A stretch of 64,000 bases of DNA, taken from NCBI GenBank assembly GCA_022885665.1, contig JAGQDJ010000111.1, positions 113,809 to 177,808 of the forward strand, read 5' to 3'. The stretch's first letter is position 1. Every line of letters starts with the position of its first letter. This document shows, piece by piece, positions 31,207 to 45,114 of the stretch. The notes under the pieces were generated by a model that was not told where the DNA came from, ran no database searches, and was given only the letters and a program-made list of their open reading frames with translations. Both the position numbers and the translations under genes were made by a program. Source of the stretch: Triops longicaudatus (lineage: Eukaryota > Arthropoda > Branchiopoda > Notostraca > Triopsidae).

Positions 31207-33696
31207 AGGGTTTATGAAGTCAAAGAAAGCCGTTGTCGACAGGTTTTGCCATGTCTTGTCTCGACCTCAACCCCTATTTGCCCAGTGTCGTGACCATGAC
31301 AAGGGGGGCCGATCGTTACTTGAAGTGTGTGCGTGCATTACCTGGCGACTTTAGCTGGACTTTATGAATTCTTGGACCTTTTTGCGAGCGGGTGTGGGAG
31401 TCGAGTATGTGAGAAAGATACGTTAGAGGGCCAAATTTTTCACGCGATGGGTGTAAGGGTTTTAATTCATAGTAAAGAAAAACAAACACAATTTGTTTCG
31501 TTTATTTCTGGAAGAGAAGACGGAAGAAGAAGGGGCCGTGGAGTGCAGCAAGTATTTGTGGGTTGGGTTGGGGTAGCAATGAAATCCTTGTTTAGATCGT
31601 GCAGTGGTTTTGAAAAGAAGAGCTGGCATTTTTACCAACGGTTTGTGGTATTTTAGAGTTGGGCAAAAGAAAGTGTAACTTTTGCAAAATTTCTTGGTAT
31701 GTTCGATTACCCCCACCCCTGACCCAGGAAAACTTGGAAGGAAAAAAATTATTGTTTAACACTGGTGTCCTCTTGGCGAAAAGAAATACGCGTAAATTTT
31801 TGTGACAGATAAACTTCCCCCTACCGTCAAAAGTAAAAAAAAAAATAACCAGTCTCTCTTTTTTTTCTTTTTATGGTAAAAAAGGAATGTTTACTTAATT
31901 TACCAAAATAAGAAAAAATCCGAAACCAGGTTTTTATTTTCAGTCTATTTCTCCTGTCGGTTTTTGGATGAGAAAAAGTTCTCCTTTTTATGTCAATCAA
32001 CATTCCCTTAAGTGGATGAATGGGTTTTTTATTATCTTCTGCAATTTCGTGTTTGCCGGATGAATTTTCTTTTCTGTGTTCCGAAGGTATAAAAAATTAC
32101 AGAAAAAGTCCAAAAAAGAAACATTACGATATGAACAAATTACTATGTATCCCAATAACAATAAAATGTTTGTGTAAATCAGTAGTTTGGTTTTGATTTG
32201 AAATAAAGACTGGTTTTACACAGAATAGCGCAGAATACGAGTTTTTTTTTTTTGTAAAGGAAAATACATTCAGATCACATAAGAATGAACAAATATATTA
32301 ATTCCTAGCTATTAAGAATGACGACATGATATAAAAAATATTAAAACGCTAGGTAAGCGACGCTGTATTCCGCCGTGAAAGATTTCTAAGCATATGTCGT
32401 AAAGATCACATAATTATAAACATTCCGAAGATAAAAATGAGTAGATCTAATGTATGAAAATAGTGTATTGACCAGAAACGAAAGCATTGAGTCCCTATTT
32501 TAAATCTCATTCAAGAAGAAACTGACGTGGTTACGAGGAATTTAAGTGCAATTTAATTTATTGCATATTATTGCACATTTAATTGATAGCGTTGAGTGTG
32601 CTGTGTGAAGGCAAACAATGAGGGAGGGAATGATAGAACTACATGTCCCTACTCTCAACTAAGGCAAGATTTTGTTATTCTTTTCCATTTCTCATTGAAT
32701 AGAAACGCTTGCATGATTATTCAGAAGTGTCAATTGGAATTCTGTTGTTGATTACTACACCTAGACAAAAAGGGCAGTGGCATTAGGCTGCACCGCAAAT
32801 ACACATTTTTATTAAATTATGAGTCGGGATCTGTAGTCACTTTTCTAATTTTGCAAAAATGTGCGGTATAATCATACCGAACGCATACTGTAAATAGCCT
32901 ATAACACATGGAAACTTTCTTATCAAGCGTGATAAGATTCGTAGCTTAATTGAGCGCAAGTACTTCGATTACAAGCCATCACCATCACCGTCTGAAAGGG
33001 CTGTGACTCATTAAAGAGATTATATACGGCAACGCGTTGTCTTGCGAGGATATCGAATTTTCTCATTTCAAGCCTTGCTAACGACTTACATTAGTGGGAT
33101 ATTGAACTTTTGTATTGTCATCCTATCCAATCTAAGCCTCCTTGTGATGAATATTAACATCCTTATTTGCAAGTGATTTCGTGCCAATGTAAATTGAACG
33201 TTGTAAAGTTTACTCCGGATTCTGAGTGTCGTTTCACTACGCAATCATTAGCCTACATTGGAGCTCCGACAGTACCGTTATTGCTGTTATTATTCTGATT
33301 ATTGGAATATACGTGATTTCTTAATTATATTGCGAGCCGTTCAGCAATAATTAATATACTTTTAGCCTATGCAATATTCTTTTCATAGAACTGAGGGATC
33401 GTGCAAATATTTTCCTGTTTTGCAGGAAAAGTCGGCATTTGAAAATTGCGGTGAGAGGATTCGTCTATATCGACTAATCAAGAAGTGTTTCGATACCATA
33501 GTACTCCATATCGACTTAAAAACAAATGTTTTCTATGTGAGAAGAAGAGCAAGAGGAGAAAGGAAAGGGGGTTTGAATACGTTCAGGGTTTTTGCAGTGC
33601 AAAATGTTGTCCTTCCGAGTCTAAGATTGTCTGCCAATAAGAAGCTAACTATTAAATTTATTCGTGTAGCTTTGTATCAGTTGTAAGTTTTGGTTC
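31207..33696. other. Calmodulin 3' UTR and intergenic DNA
   Basis: About 2.5 kb of AT-rich sequence. A poly(A) hexamer AATAAA at 32160-32165 could end a 0.95-kb calmodulin 3' UTR, and another candidate lies near 32200. Beyond about 32300 I see no features. The open frame at 33369-33686 has no family resemblance and ends just before DESI2. Confidence 0.45.
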
Positions 33697-34587
33697 ATGT
33701 CGTCTGATAAGGCCTTTTGTTCGGTGGGCTTACTCGGCTGCTTAGGCTACAAATTTATCGACGAAGATTTAGCACCCATCATGACAAGAGAACCAGTTAT
33801 CTTAAACGTTTATGACATGGTAAATATTTTCAAAAGACTTTGAAGTTAGTTTTCTTTAAACTTGATTGTTTTTATCTTTGTTAGTACTGGATTAATGAAT
33901 ATACGTCCTCGATTGGCTTGGGCGTTTTTCACTCGGGTATTGAGATATACGGAACAGGTAAATATGATCAAATTAGGCTACATTAGATGAAACAAACTAA
34001 TAAAAAACTTCCTTTTGTAGAATACGCTTATGGAGGACATCCCTTTCAGTTTACTGGTATCTTTGAAATCCAACCCAGGGATGCAGAAGACTTAGGAACA
34101 CAATTCAAGTTCAAGTAGTAGAAACTAGCACTATACCAGTTCAATTCTTATAATGTAATTAATCTGTATTTGCAGACAATCTATCCATATGGGCTACACA
34201 GATTTCACAGAAGAAGATGTGAAGAATATAATTACAGAAATGGGCAAAGAGTTTCGTGGAGACCAGTACCACTTAATGAGTCGAAATTGTAACCATTTTG
34301 CTGGCGCCTTGTCAATGGTAAGATTGAAAAACTTCTATGGAAACAAAGTAGTGAAAAAGTTGTATCGCCTTTTCTAGATACTGTGTGGGAAAGATATTCC
34401 AACTTGGGTAAACCGATTGGCGTACATGAGTACCTGTGTTCCCTTCTTGGAACGTTGTTTGCCCAAGGAATGGCTCACGCCCATGGCCCTACAAGAATCC
34501 ATTGACCAGCGATCACAAAATGGTAGTCTACATGCTCTGACTCCCACCGAAGAAGAAGAAAGCAGACACCACGCGCATCAATCGTAG
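33697..34587 (+). CDS. DESI2: PPPDE peptidase DESI2
   Basis: Deubiquitinase/deSUMOylase-like cysteine protease of the PPPDE fold. Exons: 33697-33819, 33885-33957, 34021-34114, 34176-34317, 34378-34587. They sum to 642 nt, or 213 aa, against 194 aa in human. Conserved blocks: VILNVYDM, YWINEYTSSIGLGVFHSGIE with the catalytic His, YAYGGHPFQFTGIFEI, HLMSRNCNHFAGALS with the catalytic Cys, and GKDIPTWVNRLAY then CLPKEWLTPMALQ. Compared with human there is an extra N-terminal leader of about 30 residues (MSSDKAFCSVGLLGCLGYKF) before the conserved PVILNVYDM. It is encoded in the same exon, so a later start at the internal ATG (33781) is possible. The tail is acidic and His-rich. Confidence 0.95.
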
Positions 34588-36465
34588 CGTTAGTTAACTT
34601 TTTCTTTTCTCGAATCAGTGACGCTGTTTTTGTTGTTTGGAAATACCGTGTTGGTGTGAAATTGGGCTGCCCTATTTTTTTCTAAGTGACAAAAATTGTC
34701 GTGCTGAGTAAAAAAAGCAAAAACAAGTTCAAACATGAAAAAAAAAAAAAAATTCAAAGTAAATTACCAAGGAGGGACTAAGACGTTACGAAATTAGTAG
34801 GATGATTGTAACAGAAAAAGTACTGCCGTTCCAGATAGCTTCATTTGCTATAGTGGCTGATTCTAGAGTGTAAACGAAGTTACCCGAAGGCCAAAAGGAA
34901 AAAGATAACGTTCTCAGTGCCTTTTTACGTCCTCCGTGTTGTAGACCGGGTTTTTTTGGACCAGTTTCCTCCCCCTTTTTCTCATAATCGTAGTTAGTGT
35001 ACTAATTCATTGCAGTCTTAATGAGAGCAACGTTTCTGGTCCTGTGTAATCTTTATGTTTCTGATTAACTAGTCTTGTATTTTGTTGTTAACTACCCGGG
35101 TTCCAGGTCTCTCATACATGAACTATGGAGAGCTTAGCGTTCTGACTGTTAAAATTGCAGTTTAACATGGCTGCTTTGTAAATAATTTGATAACGTTACT
35201 CATGCCAATAAACTTTTTCATGGTGTAAATTATCAATAACTTCTGTTCGTCACGTTGATTGTTTCTGTGTTCATTTTGTAACTAACCTTAAAGTAGCCTT
35301 GTTGTGTTGACATTCCCGTAAGCTGCGATGTTATTTTTATAACTCGAAATTCAAAATTTATTTGGCATTCATGGATGTAGCCTTACAAGCGTGTAAAATG
35401 TCTTTTTGCCAAACGTTTGACAATTTGTGGCAATTTCCGTTACGGTGGCCATTGGCATTACGGTTTTCAATGGGAGCGATGCGATAACCGATATCTATGT
35501 TAATATTTGATGTTGTTGCATAGTTATTTTTGCAATTTTGATGAATAACTCAGGTAGATTACTCCGTTATTAAACGTAGGCTTAAGTTTTTCAAGATCTG
35601 CTGTTTCCTAGATACATGAAAACACCGTTTCCAACACGGTTTCGCAAATACGACATGAGGGCAACACAGTCTACAGTTATTCTACGTAGACACGGCTAGG
35701 TAGGTCCACTCTTCTCAGTTGCCCGAAATTAAAATGCAAAAAATTTAAACGGATTTTTACAGTATGCAGTACATCAAATAAGTGCTGTAATCTTTCCAAC
35801 CCTCATTGTACAGTACACAGAACATGAAAGGTGAAAGAATCCTTCTCTCAAGTCCAAATTCTCTACTAGCAAAAGTCTGTCATTATGTACGCAAGCCAAT
35901 CATTCAACTAAGAAAATCAAGTTGGAATAGTGAAAATCCCGGTTGCGTAAAAAACTGCAGGAAGCAGTAAAAATCTTGATTTGAACTGAGTCGGTATAGG
36001 TTTACAAGAATTCTGATAGCTTGTATTGAAAGGAGAAATTGGACACAAGCTGTTATACAGAAACTAATTTATTGTAACGAAAGAAAAACTAATATTTTTT
36101 GTTTCATTTTTTAAATTTTGCACTGGATATTTTGAAAACTCGTCGCAAAGTTAAATCGATTATCGGCATGTTTTCCTACGGTAAACTTGTTTTAGTTTGG
36201 CCTGTTTGCTCATTATTTTGCCGGTTTCAGTAAACTTATGACAAGTATAATATAATGTTTTTCCGTAGAATATTGAAATCGGAAGTACAATGGCCGTATA
36301 CTCTCGACAGCACGAATGTTGATTCTTAGAAACCATGTTAACGTCGTACCACTACGCACTTTTACGTCTTACGTCAAATGTTGCATGAAATTTGTATTGG
36401 CAGATAAATGTACATACAAAAGTGGGTGGAGGGAAAAAAAAGGAGTCGTATGCATCGCATACACA
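34588..36465. other. DESI2-DDX41 convergent intergenic region
   Basis: Two converging genes should place both 3' UTRs here. An AATAAA at 35207-35212 is a reasonable DESI2 poly(A) signal. An A-run is at 34738-34753. I see no coding sequence. Confidence 0.45.
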
Positions 36466-39400
36466 TTAATAATCTGTCGCAGTGTTGGATAAGTAATCTC
36501 GTCTGCCCACAGCGGATGCTTGTTTGTTCTGGACCGCTTCCAACTTGGGGCAGTTGGTGATCCGATGGCCCAAACCCCCGCAGTAACTGCATCCTTTGTC
36601 CTCTATATAACCGAAAGAAAGAGGGAAGCAACAGAAAAATACGAATTAACCTCAATCCAAACGCTCCAACGCTCGAGCTGTTGGTTTTTGGCGTTACCTC
36701 CAAGATCCAAATAGACTTCGTGTTCGGACTGTAAAGTTGCCAGGAAAGGTGGCACTTTTTGCTTGGCTTCAATCAACAAATGTTTCAAGTCCAACAACAC
36801 GGATTCGTCATTGGACTTGTTGATAAATGTTGTCGCTAATCCAGTGGCTGTTGAACGACCGGTACGACCAATTCGATGTACTATACGAGGAAACGGTTAA
36901 AACGATTCTAATCAAGTTGACAAAAACTTACCATAATTTTCAATATCATCAGCCATATCGTAATTAATGACGTGTTGAATATTTGGAAAATCTAAACCTT
37001 TCGACGCTACGTCCGTGGCTACTAGAACATCTTTCTCTTTTCTCCGGAAAGCTTCCACCGATTTCGAACGTTCCTCTTGGTCTAAAGGCACGGAATATTT
37101 TAAGAACTTCTGCGAAACTGCACTTTTTCAAGCGTATTTCTACCTTTGCCACCATGAATTGCCACAGCTTCCACACCTTTTAACAAAAGGTATTCGTGAA
37201 TCGCGTCTACGTCTTGCTTTTTTTCCGCGAAAATCAGAACAGGCGGAGGAGTCTTTTGCAAGCATTCCAGTAGATAAACAATTTTTGCTTCTTGCTTCAC
37301 GTACTCTACTTCCTGGAAAACAGGTCAACAAAAGCATGAAACGTTAAACCAACAAGGAGACTGCACACCCACAACGAAAACACATGCCAAAACATAGCCA
37401 TGCCATACCACGACGACAGGGAAACCTTACACTAACAATGAAACTATCTTAACAATGACAGTATCATTTCAACCGTGAAGTGCAAAATAAAATAATAAAA
37501 AAAAACACGAACAAGATAGCTTGCGAACCCTGAAAATGCACACAAAAGCGAAAATAATCTAGAATCATCAAATAAGACTGTTCCAAAGGTTTCTTACTTG
37601 AATAACGTTCATAGAAGCAGAGCCTGCTCTACCCACATTTATAGTAATCGGTTTTACTAAAGCTGACCGTGCAAAATTTTGGATCTTCTTGGGCATTGTG
37701 GCTGAGAATAAAAGCGTTTGACGTTGACCCTAATACAAAATACATATAATAAAGATGAGACCAGAGCTTGGACGCGTTATCGCTTACCTTAAAATATGAG
37801 AAAATGGTTCGAATATCTTCTTCAAAACCCATATCAATCATTCTGTCAGCTTCGTCCATGCACAAATATCTATAGAAAATCAACAAAGATGTAAAAAAAA
37901 GGCAAACTGAAGTCTTTCCTTAATCGGATGAAAGATAACTGGACTAAGAAATCAATAATACTAACCGGCAAATATCCATGTTGACCATTTTCTTATCCAA
38001 CATGTCCATCAGTCGCCCAGGAGTTGCTACCAAAATGTGAACGCCCCTAGTAGAATAAAAAGTTATTAATAAGACAAATGGCGTTTAGATAAAACCCCGA
38101 TAGTTTTATTTATTCATTCAATTTAGTAAGGGAAAAACCTTATATGGAAAAAGATTAACAGGAATGGCTCCTATTGTTGATACCTTTCTTTCATTATGAG
38201 ATTAATCTTGGATTAGTAAAAAGCTTAAACGTAAAAGGCCAAGCCAGCACAATATTAGGAAAGTTTCCTTTAAATAAAAAAGTTTAGAAAATTGCGAAGC
38301 TAACTGAAAGCTTGTACACCGCAATCCGCTTCTTTTTTAAATATCTATTACCTCTGAATAACTAACTTCCTAAGTTACGCTTTACAGAATCCCTTCAGAT
38401 TTGCAATAGAAAATCCCATAAAAAAGCTTAAAGCGGGGCTTCACTCGCGTCACGTATTTGCCGTATGTGTAATTGTCCCTTCTCAACCAACACATCTAGT
38501 CAAAACTGCTTCAGCGAGTAGCCAAAGCTTTTTATAAGTAACGCTTCCTACGGCTTCTAAGCACTTCCGCAAAAGCTTGGCAAAAACTTTGAACACACTG
38601 TCCTTTAGTTGCACAACTTAAAAGCTAAACGCCTATTTGGTAGCCAAAATTGTCTGGCCTGCACACCTACTTAATAGACACTTCTTAAGCACTGTTAACA
38701 GATTATTTGGTCAACAGTTTACGAATAAATGGTAAAACGAAACCTAGCTTTTTCTTACCGTCGTACAACCTCCATTGTTTCAGCGACAGGAGTTCCACCG
38801 ATCGCCAAAGCGCAGCGTATCTCAGGCAAACCCATATCTCTGGCACATTTACAAAAGTGTTCTATCACTTCCTGGGTTTGTTTAGCCAATTCTCTGGAAG
38901 GGCAAATGATCAGGCCTAGAAATATTGAAAAAAATAGAATAAATTATTAGAAACAACAAAAAATAATATCCAATGTAATTTTACTACCGTATGGGCCTTC
39001 GCCTTGCACGAAAGGAAGGACTTTTTCTTGCTCCAAGCAAAACATTATAAGAGGTAGCGTAAAAACTAGCGTTTTACCACTGCCCGTGTATGCTATGCCA
39101 ATCAAATCACGTCCCGAAAGCACGGTTGGAATGCCTTGGACTTGGATTGGGGATGGCTTAGTGATGCCTTTCTGTTCGAGTCCTTTTAATATCCCCGAAG
39201 GAAATTTCATAAGCGGGAAAGAAGGAAGAGGCGGCGGAATTTCTTCACCTTCCACCAAAATTAGTAATTTTTGGCGCAGTTTGTCGAACTTATGTAGCGG
39301 CATTTGTGAAACCGCTCTAGGTGGCGTCCAACTGAAAAAAGTTACACATGAAATATTAGTATATCTCAAAGGTTTTTAACTAGATTTTTTAATTTCTGTC

Positions 39401-40091
39401 AATTTTTTACTATTAAATTTAATGCTCCATCTACCTCGTTTTGATAGGATCTTCGTACTGGATACCCTTAGCCAATTCTGAGACAGCCATCAAAGCTTTC
39501 TTTTCGGCGATACTTTCTAAGATCCTTTCTTCTTCTTTGAGTTGCTTTTCAAGCGCGCTTTCTTTCTTGGCTAGATAAAGGAAACGTAACATAAAAACTT
39601 GGTTTGTTAATCCCGAAATTAACATTAAATTCAACGTTACCTTGTGCGATTTTTTTTAGCTCTGTATGCTGGCTTAGAAGACTAACATTAGACTTTCTTG
39701 CTAAAGCTTGAGCGTCATCTTCATCGTAATTGTCTTCTGTCTCACTGGAAGATTTCGGTTTAGATTCTTCGAGTTTCATCTGAGAAGTTCGTCAAAGATT
39801 ACATTGTGGCTACTTGATACCGTGATTTAAATAGTTTTAAGGTTACTTGAGCTACGCGGCCTAATTTCATGAGCTTTTGTTTCTTCCTTTCCTTAACAGG
39901 TACATACGGCGTGTAATTTTCGTCATCGCTTGGCACATCTTCTTTCTTTTCATCTTCTCGTCGGTACCGCTACAGATGTAAAATTTTAGATTATTCCGCA
40001 CAGAATTACGTTATGTTTTACGTTTATTGATTTAAAGGTTTACCTTTACGGCTTTATTATCAGAGTCCGAAGAATTCTCGTACCTGTCCAT
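36466..40091 (-). CDS. DDX41: DEAD-box RNA helicase DDX41 (Abstrakt)
   Basis: ATP-dependent RNA helicase of the spliceosome, also a cytosolic nucleic-acid sensor in vertebrates. Thirteen exons in coding order: 40091-40044, 39969-39847, 39779-39641, 39570-39435, 39331-38988, 38915-38759, 38046-37966, 37869-37788, 37729-37598, 37312-37144, 37081-36932, 36880-36698, 36602-36466. They sum to 1881 nt, or 626 aa (human 622). Motifs: Q-motif region PSPIQVQGIP, Walker A AYTGSGKT, PSRELAKQ, GG, TPGRLMD, DEAD in YLCMDEADRMID, SAT in LLFSATMP, DVLVATDVASKGLDFP and HRIGRTGRS. The C-terminal CCHC knuckle that marks DDX41 is intact (CSYCGGLGHRITNC). The acidic N-terminus has DDENYTPYVPVKER. The intron at 38047-38758 is 712 bases, and most others are under 100. 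Confidence 0.98.
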
Positions 40092-41339
40092 GATTTCAAA
40101 ACACCAAGAAGTAAACACAGTCAACCGTTAAAAGAGTAAAATTTAGACTCACCCCGCTAGATGCTGCTAAGATAGAATTTCTTCGATCTTATATCGTACA
40201 TTTGTTCAACTCTGAAAATGTTAATAACAGAGGAATTGTGCTTATTCATAATATTATGAATTATGTTCATTAACAGACTTTTCGTTTACATGGTTTTCCG
40301 AGAATAGACTATGAAGGTTAAAACGATGAGCCAGCTTTTAAGATCAATGATGGTCCGGTTGAATTTTGAAAAGTTACGAAATCAAAATTTAATCTAATTA
40401 TCAATACAGAAATTCTCAAATAATTCTAAACGTCGGTATATAAGGTTTAGTATAGGTTTGTGTGACCATACCCTCATGGTGTTCTCACAAAATTGAAATT
40501 CGCCTTCATCAAATTTAGCGTGGGTCATTTATAATAAGTGAAGACGAATGTCGTCGTATGAATGCGTGAAACCATTTGGTCGTAAGCCTAAATTTCACAT
40601 CTTTTGCAAAATCTGAAGTATGTAAAACTGAGAAAAAAATCGCATGACTGATTTCGTGATATATTCTAATATATAAAAATCCGCGTTACTAAAAATACTA
40701 ATATCTTACACTACGGATTATATATTTCCGTCTTCTTTTGAATTTCAATTTTTAATACGCACAGAAGCACTTTACAAATATCGCACATAATGTCGGGTTT
40801 CCGACAGCACGTTCCCGCGTCTATAGTATCGTATCGGAAATTCCTAACCGATATACATATTTTGAGGGTCATTAGGCTTACGCTCGATACTACACCATAA
40901 ACCTTAGGGGCAATAGCTAGGTCAGTTTTGTTATCGTGAAAGAAAAAATGGTCGGCTAGCTGAAATTCCCTTGGTATTTATCGGGTAAAAGTGTAAGCTT
41001 ATCTCGCACGTTCACACCTTATCAATAGTAAGTGTACATATTATTTCATTCAGGCTATCAAACCTTGATATTAAGCCATATAGCTTAATCCCAAGATTTT
41101 CATAATACCATTCTGCCCTGGAGTTGCGACTACTTTACTGTTTCATAGCATTTGTCGTGTACTATTTGAAAAACTTGTAGTTATTAGTTTGTGTAATAAA
41201 TAAATCGTGTAGCAGTGTTCTCATTTATTGTAGAATACGTTCGACAAGTGAAACTTATACATCACGTCCACAGCTATGCCATGATATGGTCACGCAACTA
41301 CTTTCCGTACCTACTTATTAATTTGGGAAGGAGCATGAA
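40092..41339. other. DDX41-RhoGAP divergent intergenic region
   Basis: About 1.2 kb between divergent starts, AT-rich, presumably both promoters. No coding sequence or repeat is recognised. Confidence 0.45.
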
Positions 41340-44013
41340 ATGAACTCATCTTGGACGTCAAAAATGCAGCGTCGAGCCGTTGCACTCAGTTCCTGTGGCC
41401 ATGCCAGGCATCCATACCCACTCCGGATGGAAAAGTAAAATCTTATCGTTTGATACGATCGTACATTCTGTCGAATACATTTTGTAGATTATCCCTAATC
41501 AATTGCCATGTCTTTCAGGGTCAAGTTCGGCGTGCCGTTGGATCAAGTTTGCAAGCCTGACATTCCAAGTCCTTTATTGGTAAAATTTTCTCAATTTCGT
41601 AACATTTTTACTGAAAATTCATTTTATTCAAGAAAATTTTGTATTTGTTGCAATATAGGTGTTAATTTTGAAACTGAACAAGGAAGGTCCATACAAGAAA
41701 GATGTATTCCGTGCCCCGGGTCACCAAGCTAATATGAAGAAGCTGATTCATTCATTACAGTGTGGACGCTTAGTCAACATTGCCAATTACAGCGTCCATA
41801 CCATCGCCTCCGTCATTAAGAAATTCCTTCGCAAATTGCCAGAAGGCATCCTTGGACTCGAAGCCGAAAATAAGCTATTCCACATTTTAAATGATTGCCA
41901 GTTGCCCCCAGATGTCGATTTCCAAAGAGAACAAGTTTCCAAGTACATAGTCTTACATTTTTCCGTACATTGCTCATACCTTAACATATTCAACTTTCCA
42001 TCGCGTAAGCGAAGCAGAATAGAGTTTCAGCTTCTTAACAGCTTTTACTGTGTTTCTGCGAACTTCAGTCTCTACCAATTCCACTGTGTAGGCGTTTCTT
42101 ATTTCCGTGTCAATTGTCGGTAATTTTGTTATGCAACGGCATATCTAATTGTACGTAATTATTCTAGGGTCCTTTCTGGACTTCCGTTGTGTCGACAACA
42201 ACTTCTTGTCTTATTAGTGGGTACTTTCCGGAACATTGCGCTCGCCTCCGCCCAACAGAATACAGGAATGACGTCAGAAGCTTTGGGCGTGTCCGTTGCT
42301 CCTTCCGTCTTCCATGGATGCATAGCCCACGGCAAACAAGCCACTTTAGACGACGTGCTTCGTTTTAAAGTACACGTTTTGTCTAATCTATAAAAAGGAA
42401 AACTAAAAATGTTCAAAAGACTAAAACATCCCTGAGCACTTTTTTAAAAAAGCTTTCTCTCCTCTTTCTCCCCACGACTGATTGACAATCGTAGGAGGAG
42501 ATCGAGGTAAACTCCTCTTTTTTCGTAATATTCTTTATGGTATACGGGGAGGCTTGCATGCATATGGCGATGAAACTTAATAGTTTATTTTTCTTAGGCT
42601 GCGACGCGAATTATGAAATTCTTGATTGACCAGTTTGGATCAGGACATTTGTTTACGAAAGAATGTTATTTGTACTATGCAAAATGGACCGGGAACATTA
42701 GAATGGATGGAAGATGGATAAGTAAATTACTATAAAAATAGCTTATCTTTTCAGATAACTTCACTAATGTGTGTCCTTTGTATTATAATCTAATATTTCC
42801 TGGTGTGGTGCTTTTAACGGTGGTTTCAGGTCAAACTTGTCTTTCGACCACTTCTCTGGCTCCTTTATTTTTCGAGGCAGAATCTCCGCTGCACCGTTCA
42901 CCTTTAGGTAGCTTGATGCACTTCTGCTGCGCTAATTGCCTACGGCTAGGGGCCGAGAAAAGGACAAACTTTTCATATGTGTTCTTTTTGTGTGCTGTTC
43001 CAGGTCATCACTTGAACAAAGAATCAAATTGTCAGTCGATGTGTATATTGGGAGAATCTTTAAGCTTGGATCATGCAGTTCGGCTTAGTGTTAGTCTCGA
43101 AGGAAGGGAAAGATTGGGCGTAGGTTCACGTTTTTGTCGTTTATCTTTCTGTGTATTAGTTTTTCTTTTCCGATTATCTTAGAGACATTGTATTCCTTGA
43201 ACTGTTAAACTAAAACCTCATGTTTTGCTTACATTTGAATAGAATCTGAGTCCGCCGGTCAGTCTGGGATCGTTAATTGACCCAGGCTGCGCTTCCTGCC
43301 ACGCCAGTAGGAGGCATAGTCCTCCAGAAGCTAAATCCTTGAGTCTGATTCCTATGGTAAGTCTCATTCATTTCTTTTCTTCCGTTCTAAAGTATCTTTC
43401 GGTGTAGAGAGATTCAGAGAATTTCACTTAGCGGTTACTTGCACAAGAAAGCCATTTTACCTTAAATTATTGCAGTTATAGAAAAGCACAAGGAGATATT
43501 AACTGACACGGCACTTCCAAAAGAAATTTGACATAATACGATTTTAATTTTATGACGCTGTAAAAAACGTTCGACTTGTTAAGAACCTGAATTTAAATCA
43601 GCTTTATTGTGAGCGTTTAAAAACGTTACAAGCCGACAAGAACTAATGGAGTTTCGCAACTCCGGATATATTAATTGTTTGAACTCTGTGTTCATTCGGG
43701 TTTCTGAGAACGTGACTCAGCGTAAGTAACGTAGTAAAACTGTGTGTCACTTAGCAAACATACACTTCGTAAACCACCGTAACTATTGAAGCAAAAGAAC
43801 ACGTAATATACGTACTTACGTGTGTGGTAGACTTTAGTATCAACAGCCGAAGGATTTTGTATAAGCATGATTATTAAAGCTAAATCTTTAAAAAACGTTT
43901 ATTTTTTTATTTTGCAGGTATATGAGAGACAAGTTGAGCGAATGCGCACACGTTCTGAGTGGTTTCTGTCTCCGTTGACGTCCGGTGATACCGGCGAAAC
44001 TCCTGGCTCCTAG
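41340..44013 (+). CDS. RhoGAP-domain protein, compact
   Basis: Predicted GTPase-activating protein for Rho-family GTPases. Eight exons: 41340-41434, 41519-41579, 41659-41942, 42168-42369, 42598-42721, 43004-43119, 43243-43356, 43918-44013. All phases close and give 363 aa. The RhoGAP domain starts KFGVPLDQVC at about residue 34 and fills residues 34-240. It has the arginine finger in KKDVFRAPGHQANMKKLI, the helix TIASVIKKFLRKLPEGIL, and the later SEALGVSVAPSVFHG block in place of the usual N-L-A-x-V-x-x-P. The remaining 120 residues are Ser/Cys/Arg-rich and end ERQVERMRTRSEWFLSPLTS. No second domain is visible. The subfamily is not certain. The start is the first in-frame ATG giving a leader before the domain, and a longer 5' exon cannot be excluded. 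Confidence 0.85.
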
Positions 44014-45114
44014 CAGCCGAACCCACCGATTGTTGTCTGATTTTCATGAGTACTACTTACAGTCGTTTGGTTCATATTTCTTAAAACCGTTTTTGGTCCA
44101 AAAAAGAAACAAAAGATTCCCGTTCTTGAGGCAGCAAGTTGAACAGAGCCAGATCGTTTTTTAATGCAGGAGTCATCGTATGCATGTCGTTCAAACAGAA
44201 TTGTCCATGTTTTGTAGCCGTATTGAGTTTCCGTTTCTAGTTAGTCAAATTCCTTGTATTTATAATTTACTATGATTTTATCTGAAGAGAGAGGGAAGCA
44301 GTCACGTTCATGTCTTTACTCTCACTGCCATTCCGCCAAGTTAAGGACCACTAAGGACGTTTTTGCGAAGTACAAAAAACTCCTCCAAAACTTCCCACCC
44401 CGTTTCTCTTCCGCCACCCTAACGTGTGGGCACTGGGAGAAAATATGCTATTCAAAACAAGAACTCGAGATTCTCGATTGCGAAACCAAAGATGTTTTTT
44501 TAGGCACAAAACCTCCGTAGCCTCGTATTCTCACTTGGTGACTCCCTCACCCATATGTCGATCAGGGCAAAGAGCTAACATTTTTTGCAGTTTTGTCTCA
44601 TTTTTAACCTCTTGCGCATTTATTTCTACGATTATTCTATTACGTTCTAATTTTGAAACAATGAAGTCTAAATACTATGTCCTGAAAGTCAAATGTTGGG
44701 TTCATTTTGAAAGCATTGTAGTCACAAAGTGTTGGTTTGCATGGTCGGCCAGCGTTTTTCTCAACAGAAATGTTCGAACTTGTAAAAGTCTTGTTTGTAA
44801 TTTTGTGGCTTCTTATTCGTAATCGTGTTCTTCGTTAAAAACCAAACACACAAAAAAACGACTTTCCATCCATATGCGAGAACAGAATCGGTGTATTTCC
44901 GTACAATCCCCCGGACGAAAAAACAAAATAAAAGGAAACATCGCCATTTGCCAAAAAAAAAAAGAAAACGCATAAAATCTGCCCTTCTTCATAAAATAAC
45001 GTGGGAATCTGGCCTAAAAACTACAATTTATATAGCGATAATCAGCCATACAGTGCAAATGCTGACAACCCAACCACCAGGAAACGCGCCGATCTTGTAC
45101 ATATTTCCAGTAAT
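44014..45114. other. RhoGAP-ARFGAP convergent intergenic region
   Basis: Should hold two 3' UTRs. AT-rich with A-runs near 44952. Open frames at 44272-44822 have no supported homology or splice partners. Confidence 0.45.

Noticed and set aside
42769..43003. Open frame with a hydrophobic start inside the RhoGAP gene
   Set aside because: It lies within intron 5. The upstream exon cannot read into it without meeting a stop, and the flanking exons join in phase without it.
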